A model generated the notes under the pieces. That model was not told the DNA's origin, made no database searches, and saw only the letters and a program-made list of their open reading frames with translations. From contig NW_023998415.1 of NCBI RefSeq assembly GCF_014805625.2, positions 50,221,839-50,285,838 on the forward strand: a stretch of 64,000 bases of DNA. Direction: 5' to 3'. The translations under genes were made by a program, and so were the position numbers. The DNA comes from Glossina fuscipes (Eukaryota; Arthropoda; Insecta; Diptera; Glossinidae). Below, in pieces: positions 12,111 through 23,018 of the stretch (positions are counted from its first letter, which is position 1; every line of letters starts with the position of its first letter).

Positions 12111-13936
12111 GCTTCAAAAAATTGCGGTAGCCGTTCCAAAGTTTTTATACCAATTTAGAATACCTAAGTACTGTTATTTAGCCACTTTTGTCGAGAAATT
12201 TTGAAAATTGCAATTTTTTCCACATAATGACTTTCCAAAATAGAAAACTGAAAATGGAACAACGTTTTGATGCGAACGTATGTGAGAATTAGTGGGAAAT
12301 TGCCGTTTTGCAAAAAGTATTATTGTTTTATTAGAAAAAGTCTGATTATTTTAATTATTAAATTTATTAAATAAAAACTTTCAATGATTTCATTTGTCAA
12401 ATTAGACAAGACCTTTTGAAATGGCAGGCCAGAAAAGAGAGCACTGGCTGTTATAGTCCCACTGAACATCAGAGTTAGTTCAAGATTTGTTATGATCAAA
12501 ATAGTAAATGGTGGCAATACCTGTTTACATACTGCATAGCAACGGCAATGACTTAGATTTACAACGAACATTTTGGCTCTTTCCAGTTTCGATATTCAAG
12601 ATGTGCGTCTAGAGGCTCTTTATATCATTTTGATCTTAACATTTGTATTTATTAGCTTTTAAAAGATACAGAAAAATCAGTTATATTATATTAAAAGGGT
12701 TTAAGCACAATTTCCGAGTAGACTTTTAATAAAATGGAAAAAACTTGTTGAAGTATGGAAAATGTGTTTTAATTATACTCTTAAGAAATATCGATCTAAA
12801 ATTTGTCTTCATTATTTATCAGCACCACTTAAAAACCGTTTGATACAAAGAATAAATTTTCGAAGTTTACATACATCACTGATATGATAAATATTGAAGA
12901 TTCGTCCAAATTATAAATCCGTTATGACAGGTAAGCCGGATTTGGTGTCATTCACTGTCGTCGTTATTTAGCCTCCTAAGAAGTTGATGATTATGCGCAT
13001 TCTTACACAATTACGGATTAAGTAACTTGTAAAAAGAAGAATAAAAGGGCCGGAGGGGGTGGGGAATTGCAAAAAGAATTACTGGATATGTGGAATTCTA
13101 AAATATGCTTTAATTTAGCAAATCTAGGATTAATTTGAAACTCAAGCTGGTTAAAGCAATCAATCGATTCTATTAATTCCTACCATGTATGCAATAGTAT
13201 TCATACCTTTTTTTTAAAGAGTTTATGTTCCATTTTAGCTTTATTGAATCATCAAGTGCGAAAAATTGGAAAACCTTCTTGTTTAGCGCATACGTAATCA
13301 GTAATTAAATCACTAAGGCAGACATTGGAAAATATTGAAAAATTACTTAACGTTTTCTGCTCGTTGGGTTTAATTAAATGAAATATATTTTCATTTTAAA
13401 CATTAAAAAATAATTTTACTTTTTAACGTTTTTTACTACACCTCACTTATTTGGTCGTCCTATGTTAACGCTTACAGTTCAAATCTAATAAACTTGATGG
13501 CAAATTTTTTACGTATTTTTAACTGACTTTTAAACATTTAGTTGGAAAATTTTTAGTCACGTTGACAATTTCCAATAATGATATGAACGCAACCAAACTG
13601 CTGCAGAGGTATTTTTAAAACACCAATAAACCAACACACGCTACATGTTTTAAGACCTAATTTGTGAATGTGTTCGTACACGTTAAGAACAAGAACCCAA
13701 CACTTTCCGAGTACATTGTCAAGTTCATCGTAGGCTATAGACAAACTAACTAGCAAAATTGTCTTATTAGAAATCTTTTGTCCCCACCACCTTAAACAGA
13801 TATTAGGTTGGAGGAAAAGTTCAGCAGCATTTTAAGATAATTAATTAATATTGTCGAATGTTCGATAAATTTAATGATTTAAATTTATCATAACTTTTTT
13901 CCATTCCAATCATTTAATTATTATTTATAATGATGT

Positions 13937-14293
13937 TTATAATAACTGTTTGTCCTTGCTCATGATACAATTATTGTTTTCTATTACACTAGAAACAGAC
14001 CTTATTATCCTCGTAAAAAGTATTCTCATACAAATTTTGTTGGAGAAGTCGTATAATACGCGCAAAATTTGTTTTCTAGGTAAAGAAAAGAGATTTAATG
14101 TGATCTCTCGTAGAAGTATGAGAGAAATTTTAAGAATTTGGCAGATGGAGATAATCATCTTACATGGATCGGAAAAGACCGAAATTTTCCTCCAATCTAA
14201 GACTTGTTTATTTCTTAAAAATTGTGAGGATATTATTAACATAGCCGTCGACACTTTAAGGCGGCATAGTTTGCTAAGCCTCATATATGTCAA
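13937..14293 (-). pseudogene. possible Tc1-like transposase relic
   Basis: The minus-strand frame reads LDWRKISVFSDPCK, resembling the WRKVIFSDESKF block around the second catalytic aspartate of Tc1-type transposases. The preceding residues (FLRNKQ) fit the RLxFA-K-x position of that family. The rest of the frame does not match, and the region is open on both strands, so this may be coincidence. Confidence 0.2.
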
Positions 14294-15225
14294 ATTGTCA
14301 ATTTTAGTGAGGGATCTGCATTTTCAATATTTGTTCCAACCACTTTATATCTTTCAATTGTTACGAGCATGTTTGTGGATAAACTACTTTGTGCCCGTGT
14401 ATAGTATGACGGGGAAAATCCCATTAGGTTTTATCTTTCCAAGGTGGATAGAGATGTCAAAATCGGCTCAGTGTTTTATGCTGATTAACGGTTACATATG
14501 GTATGAGGTCTTGATTGATTATTTCTAAATGTTACAAACGGAAAGAGAAAATTATGGTGACCCCTTCCTTGTTGATTGTTATAAAAATAAATACATTTCT
14601 ACAAATATTTATACCTGTATATATGTATTAGGTGTTTGCAGAAGTGTTCATCATTTTTTCATTTGAAAAAGGCTTTTAATGAGAAAAATTGGTATACGCC
14701 CGCAAGTCGATTCACATAGTACGAACGTATTAATATTGTCAGTAGGTATAAACCAAAGTCGAAATGATGCAAACATAATAATTGAAAAGTGACCAAAATT
14801 AAAAACTCAACAAACCAGACATTTATCCAATCGATACTTTGCACAAAAATGCCTAACATTTCTTAAAGCAAGAAAAAAACCAAACAACAAAAAATCTAAA
14901 AACTGGGTGTTCCCCTAACCAGCTTCAAGAGTACTTGTGTGTGTACGTCTTAATTCGATAATTACATTTATTACAACTACAAAACGGTAGCGGATGCTAA
15001 GTAAGTAAAGTCTACATAGAAAAGACGGCATTTAAAGATGAATTTAAATTGACTACCATATATGATAAAAATGGGACATTTTTAATGGATACTAATAGCA
15101 GACTAAACTTTTAATAATCGAATAAGATGTTACATACAAGTTATCTTAAGTTAAAGTGTTAACGCGGTTAAAAAATGCATTTTTACACAAGCATGAAAAA
15201 TTTTATATATAATTATCATTAATGC

Positions 15226-15599
15226 TTAGCCGTGGGTCGAAAGAAACCGATTTGATACAATATATAATTTCCATGCATATTTGTTTTTAAGAGGATGATC
15301 AATCATGTCGATATGTCCTAGCTTGGTTTGCTTGCCAGGTAGATTACGTTTAAATGAGAAATGTTTTAAATTTCTGCAATCATTTGCCATAGCGTCTAAT
15401 AACGTTGTTAGTCGTAAACTATGGCGTTCCCAAAAGTTATGAATTCCACTTTGGACCAACTTTGCAATATGCGCGATAAGAGATTTGCATTGATCTTCTT
15501 ATTGATCACTCTTTGTAGAACATATTTACCAAGGACACACACACGTTTAAGGAAATTAAAACAATGAAAGCAGCCTGGCCGCTTGAAGCATGCTTCCAT
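15226..15599 (-). pseudogene. unassigned coding-like relic, two overlapping frames
   Basis: Two minus-strand frames (15599-15408 and 15459-15226) overlap with a frame change and together give about 125 residues of mixed, protein-like composition, including SGIHNFWERHSLRLTTLLDA. The stretch loosely recalls the C-terminal part of chemosensory receptors, but no diagnostic motif is present and I do not assign a family. The need for a frameshift to join the frames suggests decay if it was ever coding. Confidence 0.2.
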
Positions 15600-16863
15600 T
15601 GTGCAGTCATAAAAATAGCATCAAACTCTTAATACATTGTAATGTACCGATAACCGAAAATTACTTCTTTGTAAAACAATTTTCATAAAAAATGAAGAGC
15701 AATTATAATATTCAGCAATTAAACTAAGCAAGACCTGCACAAACGTACAGAGAAAAATAATCGAAGTTAATTGGTCTTTGCCTTTCTGCTCTTTTTACTG
15801 AAATCGTAACACGGTTCGAGCATTCGTTAAAATCCTAATAAGGCTTTCATATCTTACCTCGACGTGGAAATTTCAAACAATATATCCTTTTTTTATTTAA
15901 ATATAGACTCTCTTTCTTTCATAAGACTTGTGTAAATTCCTTTTTCAGTTTGCTTTCATTTGACTACAAGGTTAATTTAAGAACAGTGATAAATAATAGA
16001 TTTGTTAATGTAAGCATAGCATATTTTTAAATAAATAACAGAAAAATAAATACGTGAAATTTTTAACTTGTACAGAACTAAACAGCAATTCTTAGTCTGC
16101 AACAATAGCAACAATAAGAAATTGTTCATAACTAAAATATTATTTCAAATATTCTAAGATAAGAACAGTTAAATGAAAGGGAAACCCATTTATTTTTGTT
16201 TATTTTAATTTTTATTTAAATTTATTACATCGCGCGAGCTTCAAAGCAATTGTTCTCTCTTATTATCATTTGATCATATAAGATATATGTTATCCGACTA
16301 TATAGTTCAATTTTGATATCTGCAAAGTGCTTCAGTTGATATATTTTTAATCAGGGCGGCAAAGAGCAGTTATATCGCAACGAGCAGACGCGCTCTTTCG
16401 GATATTTTATGATACTTTATATAATGATACTTTATAGTGAGTAAGCTATAATACATTAGATTTCCTAGCGCATTGAATGGATCCCTTCCTTAGAGGTCTC
16501 ATTACGCAATTGCAGTGTCTTTGCTAATCCAAAATTTCGAATATTTTTCGTGTAGTCGACCTAACGGCTGCAATGTGAAAAAAAGATTCTGCTTTAACGT
16601 GCACAAAAAATTTTTCACCTCATCTTGTGTGCCCGATGTATAGAAAATAACAAAACGTCTCTAACCTTTCGTTTGTGTTAAAGGGAAAGTCACACTACCA
16701 GATCCATCGCGGATATAATACCTCACGAGCCTTTTTGCTTCGAACTCCTATTGCAAGATTCCCGTAAACGTTTTACCTAAATCAATCGCGATATACAGAA
16801 TGAAGTTTCGTAGGGAGAGATTCTTGAACAATCTAATACTATATAACACAAATTTTGAAAATT

Positions 16864-17058
16864 TTAGTGGGCTTCGGCAGCAGATTTCTTCAAATAAACA
16901 ACAAAAGTGGAAAAATGCAATTCTGTGCGATTCATATGATTAGCGCCGGCATACGCTGGATAACTCAATAATATTAACTGGAAAATTGTTATTTTATTAG
17001 AGGTCAAAACCGTCGAATTTAAGTCGCTGACTAAAGTTAACGCAACCACCTACTAATA
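16864..17058 (-). mobile_element. mariner-type transposon relic, 5' end
   Basis: A minus-strand ATG at 16935 starts MNRTELHFSTFVVYLKKSA, followed by AEAH and a stop. This matches the extreme N terminus of mariner transposases, where a conserved (H/N)LKKSAAEAH segment lies in the first DNA-binding helix-turn-helix. About 120 nt upstream is TTAGTAGGTGGTTGCG (17058-17043), preceded by TA, in the position and style of a mariner terminal inverted repeat. Homology ends abruptly after the N-terminal residues, so the copy is truncated and inactive. Subfamily not resolved. Confidence 0.55.
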
Positions 17059-17676
17059 TCTTCAGTAAGCATTGTGTATGGTTTTTTGTGATGATTGAGC
17101 CATAATTGAAAAGCTTAGTTAATTTCAAATCAAGAATCGTCTGCATGACTCCAGCTTTTCCCCTAATGCTTCTTTATCCAATATTTAGTAAACTCCATTC
17201 CGTATGTGGTGTCAATGTAATTAAAATCTCCTTTTACTATTTGGCCATATACGATGTATAGTGTCAATGCATGTAATTCAATTATTTGCAAAATGCTTGA
17301 TTTAATTTCTTGGTGATTACGACGACAAAGAACACTATATTTTGCATCTGAGCGTATTGTAGCCAGATTTAATTAATGACCCGTAATGATCCATATATGT
17401 AATATGTTATATATCATCTTAGCGAGAGTTAACGGTGGTATAGCGTTTAATTCTGCTCTTCATTATAACGGCTGGCTATGTATTTCCTAAAAATGAAGTA
17501 TTTGTATTGTTGCTTATACTTCTCTTTACAGGGTTTTGTCACCATGCTTATATTTTAAAAGGGAACTTGTAAATTATAACCCATTTTAATACATATTAGG
17601 GGGTCTCTGTCAATAAAAGCATTAGAAAATTTGATCCGCTGTTGTTATAATATTACACCAGTACGCCAACTTGGTA

Positions 17677-17700
17677 CTGCAATATACTGCTATATTGCAG
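17677..17700. repeat. perfect 10-bp inverted repeat
   Basis: CTGCAATATA, a 4-base spacer CTGC, then TATATTGCAG. Isolated hairpin without neighbouring gene signals. Confidence 0.65.
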
Positions 17701-20468
17701 CTCACATTCTATTCAATTATAGGACAATTCGATGTATCTAATTTGTGAAAGACAAGGAAGTACTATTGACACCCTGTAAGTTTCTAAGAAACGGGGATAC
17801 TAGAATGACTACACAGGCGTGAAACCCCAATAATTAGATTTGAGCACAAATCGTACTGAAATTCCACCGAAGCATCCCGACGTAGAGCGCCTAACCTCAT
17901 GGCCATAGTGTGTAAAAGTTTCAAATTTTATTCGCGCAAGCACAAATTGAACACAAATATTCGAGCTTTAATGCTACATTTATGATGCGAGAAAAAATTC
18001 AATGAGAATGACACTCAACAACCTATATAAAAACAAATAAAACATAAATAAATAAAAATAAACACAAAATAATGCAATGACAATGATCTTGAATTCTGTT
18101 TTTTATTTTATGACTACTGAGCAAAAAACTTTTTTATATGATGATATAAAAATTATAAAGAATGTGTGTATGTACCTATTTTTATTGTTTTGTTAATAAA
18201 GAATAATCAAACGTTTCAAATTTTGAATTTAAAAATTGAAATTTATATTAATAAACGAAGTAAACGAACTAATTGTGTATGTGCTTATTAAGGTTAACTG
18301 CTTTAGCATACGTTCAGATACTTAGCTTTAACAGTTGATATCACAAAGATGTCTGATTAACACTATCAAAATATATTTTTGAAAAAAGGCAATTGAGACT
18401 TCAAGAGACTTTTTGTTTGTTTCCCTTGATGAGTTAATACTCAGATCTTGTGGTCTGTATCACTGTCAAGAGCAATAATAGGTGAAAAAAAAGAGGCACA
18501 ATGGAATAGCGTTTATATACGTTCAACTTAAAGACCAAGATACGCACAAACATCAAGACTATTTTCAATAAGCGAATAGTCGCGAGAGGTGGACAGGGCG
18601 ACCCAGTAATCGTAGTAGTAATAGTACTCAAAGAGAATACTGAAAAAGCCCATTAGTCCTATTAAATGGCATTATTGATGCATGGGTCGCTTTTAACGTC
18701 GTTGCATAGAAGCAAAACAAAGTAAATGTGTGTGACAAACTTTTCCTCTAAATAACAAGTACATTATATTTTTTTTTAGTGTCTATTCTAATGAAATGGT
18801 GGGCTAACACAAAAAAAAAACATATCTGACTTATATAAGTACGTATATTTTCAATGAATGTGACATTTCTAAAAGACTAAGTCATGAGCGTCTGCCCATG
18901 GGCAACCAGAGGTGTACGATTGACAACTAACACTTTGCAGACAAACTATAACCAAGAAATGGAGTAATTCGAAGATTAAAATAAAAATCAATTCGCTGGC
19001 TTCCAGCCTGAACCCAAAACTTTTCCAACAGTATAAATTTATACAATAAACAAAGACAAATATTTTACTTCTGCTATTAAACGGCGATCATAAATTAGCA
19101 AAAGTGAATGGCCATCACCATACGCATTATACAGTGTATCAAGAAATTATTTGTACATTTTAAAGACAATTACAACGAAAGACAAAGTTTGTCTTCCTCT
19201 TTGATCTCGATTACTTGTTTTGAAAATTTAACTGTTATTGGACTTATTTGTTTCTTTGCTAGGTTTTCTTTGTCCCATTCAATTAAAACAAATCAATTTT
19301 TTGCTTCACAACTTTCTGATTACACTGAAAAAATGAAATTTTAAATTTTCAGGTTTCGTCCATGGTGAATATTGATTAGAAAGTCTTCCTGTTAGACTTT
19401 ACTGATCAGAAGTAAGCATATGTTATTAGCACTTTTCACGAGGGAAAGGTAGGACCAATCATGACCAATCCTTTTAGTATTATAATTGATATTCACTATT
19501 TTATAATACCGCAAGGAAAGAACCAATTATAATATTAATATAAGAGTTAAACGCAAAAATACAAACTAGTTTGTTTCCAGCAGTTGACAGAAATGAAATG
19601 TGGACAAAGAGATTATCACGTATTATAAAAACGGCCATTAATATATTTCCTAATATGTATTTATTGGCATCACTTCAAAGGACTATCAAAAAAATAATAA
19701 AACATTAATTTGAGTCATTTTAAAAAATCTCTTAATTTTTCTTTCTTTTTGTATACCTTTTAGCTTCTTTATATTTATTTATTTACTTTTATTCACAGTG
19801 TACTGAAAAAATATTTGTAAGGCAATCGACAATAAATTTAATTAAACAATTTCCAATTCATTTAATAACAACAATTGTCTCGTTTATTACACATCATCGA
19901 AGGTTGGATTATATTAGATTTGTTCTTCCCTCTGTAAAATTAAAAAATGCGAAGGTTTTTTGAGCAAACTAAAATTTTACTGGCCATGATCGTCTAAGCG
20001 CTCGACTCTGATTGATAAGGCGTGTCTGATGCTTCCTCAATTAAGATAGAGTTTTGCATTTTTCATTGACATTAGATGAACACAACTTTTCTTTTGATAT
20101 TCGCTTTGAGTAGTCCTTGTCTTGAATGCAGTTTGCCTAGTCACGAGTTTCTTCAATGCTTCCTTTGTACACCGTAATTAATAAACAGCTGTTGAAACTT
20201 TACCTTTTTGAACTTTGTATTTCATTATATATTTATTGATAACCACAAGTAATACATATATGCTTATGGGCGAATCATTTGCTGTAATAATATATGTACA
20301 CCTACAAGTTTGTTTAATCCGTCACAGCCAAAATCATAAAATGTGATAACACTATATCTGTACGAAGTCATGTTTATCGGTCCAAAAGTTACTTTATTGC
20401 AAATAAACTCGCCATGCTCGCTTTCAAGTATATCTTGGATTCTCACCATCTCAAGCAGCGTCCGTTAG

Positions 20469-20492
20469 GTGCAGGCATCTTGAAGCCTGCAC
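20469..20492. repeat. GC-rich 8-bp hairpin
   Basis: GTGCAGGC, loop ATCTTGAA, then GCCTGCAC. The stem is unusually GC-rich for this AT-rich surrounding, which makes it stand out more than the AT palindromes elsewhere. No ORF or RNA family recognised. Confidence 0.6.
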
Positions 20493-21765
20493 ATCTCACT
20501 CTAAACTTTTAGACATTAATAAATATTCAAGTCAATGTTTAAATTGACATGTGCCACAAGATCATAAATTTGAGAAAAATGTATTAAATATTACTATAAG
20601 GTAAATCAGGTCCTCTAAGCTGAATGTGATAAATTAGTCCGGATATTTGACTAAATATTCTGAAAACAATCGACGACATTTCGTTGATATTCATTAGTTC
20701 CGTATTATTCTATAGGACGCTTATGATTCAGAAGGCCATCAATATTAAGTTCTTAATGAACAATACTATACTGTTTTTGAAGTGCGCATATCTACTTTTT
20801 TTTCGATATGTTTATATATTAACCAGAAGAGTTTTCAAGATAATGTCGCCAATTATGGAACATATGATTTTTTATGACTGTGTAGGTATTTAACTGTAGG
20901 CATGCATGTTACTAAATCATTCGCATTCACAGCGAGATATGTTCACACTAAAATCCTAATTTCATAATTAAACAATAATTTAAAGATATAAAAGACATAC
21001 ATTCGTTGGTAATGCGTTACTTCTTTATGTTTTGATGCGATTTTTTTACTTTCATCAAATTATTTAAGTGTGCGTATGTTAACGCCTGTTGCCAATCAAT
21101 TCATTTTCGTTTAGATCACGTCCGATAATATATTTATGCATGTTGTTGTTATTGTCATTATTGATATCGTTCGCTTTTTTATAACACAATCATTAGTTTT
21201 TACGACTTCTGGGGAAAAATTTATTATTTTATTTTAAATAATTATACACTAGCTTTGAACACAATATTTTTTCTTGTTCACATAAATTAAACTATTGTTG
21301 TATTCTGCTTTATTAAAAATAATTACGTAGTTTTCTTTGTTTACGTTTTTATTATGAACCGATTAAACAGATGTGAAAGAGTTTCAATGGAGAGGAGAAA
21401 AATCGAAGGGATAATTTATAAAATTTTAAAAAAGTATAGACGACGTATTTATATTATAACACACATATATATCACAGAACTGATTCACTAAACTCACTAA
21501 ATTTACTAATAGCAGAACAGCAGTGTCTCCATAAAGAAAGCAATAAGTGGGATTATTTTAGGTCACAAATTATTGTAGGGCATTTGATTTAAACGATTAC
21601 CCCCACAAATAACTTATGCCTTGCAGCTACTACAGAAATAAATATGAATACTCTACCTATTTTGTTACTGTCAGAACAGAAAGAAAATCTAAGCAACCAA
21701 ATAAATTATTTTCTGTTTGTAAACGTTTTTGAAAAAATAAGTGAGTAAAATATTCAGATCACGTT

Positions 21766-22978
21766 ATGGACAAACCACAGATTATAGAACATATGAACCA
21801 GTCGGTAAATTATACAATATACGATTGCAAATGGATTCCTTGTTCAGCTAAATTCGTGGTGCTAGGTTCAAAACCGAATTACACAGGCATTCTGGACATA
21901 TATGAATTAAATGAGAATAAATTAGAAAAAGTTAAAACCGTTGAAAAGAAAAACGCATTTAAATGCGGCACATTTGGCGCCGCTTCTTTACGTAATAGAC
22001 ACATTGCCGTAGGTGATTTCAATGGACGCTTGCAGGTCTTGTAAGTATTTACAAAAATTTAGACGCATGTACACAAGTACATATCTGAGATATTTTAATA
22101 TATATTAATTAATATTGCTCAGAGATTTAGAACGCCCTGAGATTGCAGTTTATAATGTTGAGGCTCACTCCACTATTGTAAATACTATTGATGCTATCGG
22201 TGGTAAACAAATGGATTGTGGTGCTCCGGAAATCGTTACCGGTGGTCGCGACGGTTCGGTCAAGGTGTGGGATATACGTCAGGGCAATGCTCCTGTCGTT
22301 GATATAACGCCTGGTGATCATCCAGATGAAAGTACGGATAAAATTCAAACTAAACGTGATTGTTGGGCTGTTGCATTCGGCGATAGTTACAATAATGAAG
22401 AACGAATCGTCGCTGCCGGCTATGATAATGGAGACTTAAAGCTATTTGATCTTCGACAGTTATCAGTACGTTGGGAAACTACACTCAAAAACGGTGTTTG
22501 CAGCATAGAATTTGATCGCCGCGACATACCTATGAACAAGATGGTAGTAACTACTTTAGAGGGTGGACTTTTGGTGTACGATATGAGAACCCAACACCCC
22601 ATTCAGGGTTTTGCTTATTTAGAAGAACGCAATGCTGGGCGTTCCGTAGGCTCAAATGGTGTCATCTCCGGTCCCAAAGCCACCGTTTGGTGTGCCCGTC
22701 ATCTACCACAGAATCGAGACGTTTTCGTTACAGGAGGTGGTACAGGCTCTTTGCGCTTGTGGAGTTATGAATATCCTGGGAAACGTTTAAAGGAATCTAC
22801 AGACGGATTCAACGAGGGCGCAATGGGTTCTTTACACATGTTACAGGCCACTACCGTGTCCACCCAACCTATACATTGTTTTGACTGGCATCCAGATAAA
22901 CAAGGTCTAAGTATTTGTGGAGCATTCGATCAGACATTTCGAGTTTTAGTAACCACCAAATTAAATTTAATTAATTAA
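21766..22978 (+). CDS. DNAAF10 / WDR92 WD40-repeat protein
   Basis: Cytoplasmic seven-bladed WD40 adaptor. In animals it binds the HSP90/R2TP-prefoldin-like co-chaperone complex and is needed to assemble axonemal dynein arms. Exons 21766-22040 and 22123-22978 are joined across an 82-bp intron (GTAAGT donor, TTGCTCAG acceptor); the join gives LQVLDLERPE, restores frame and yields 376 aa plus stop, close to the vertebrate length of about 357. Family blocks seen: [77 protein letters not shown] and a C-terminal FDQTFRVL strand. The ATG is fixed by an in-frame TGA eight codons upstream. It ends 35 bp from the convergent TTC27 stop, and an ATTAAA overlaps its own stop codon. Motile cilia in flies are confined to sensory neurons and sperm, so expression there is expected (inference). 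Confidence 0.97.
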
Positions 22979-23018
22979 AAGCTTTTGTGTTTTAGTAAAT
23001 TTTAAAAAATATTTTATT
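22974..23018. terminator. shared 3' end region of DNAAF10 and TTC27
   Basis: The stop codons of the two convergent genes are separated by 35 bp. On the plus strand an ATTAAA hexamer overlaps the DNAAF10 stop. On the minus strand an AATAAA (23018-23013) contains the TTC27 stop TAA. If these signals are used, cleavage would occur inside the other gene's end and the transcripts would overlap; actual poly(A) sites cannot be seen from DNA. Confidence 0.45.

Larger units (their letters stand above)
12120..16860. other. intergenic DNA, no gene recognised
   Basis: No recognised gene. A near-perfect 11-bp inverted repeat lies at 13864-13889. A minus-strand open stretch at 13937-14293 contains a segment resembling a Tc1-type transposase block, and 15226-15599 contains two overlapping coding-like frames; both are described separately. 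Confidence 0.5.
17059..21760. other. intergenic DNA upstream of DNAAF10, no gene recognised
   Basis: AT-rich, no recognisable coding sequence. It contains two perfect short hairpins (17677-17700 and 20469-20492). The last few hundred bases should contain the DNAAF10 promoter and 5' UTR, but no core promoter element stands out. Confidence 0.5.

Noticed and set aside
13950..14528. 192-codon plus-strand open frame as a gene
   Set aside because: Composition is AT-driven (I/L/F/S-rich), there is no recognisable family or splice context, and the opposite strand is also open.
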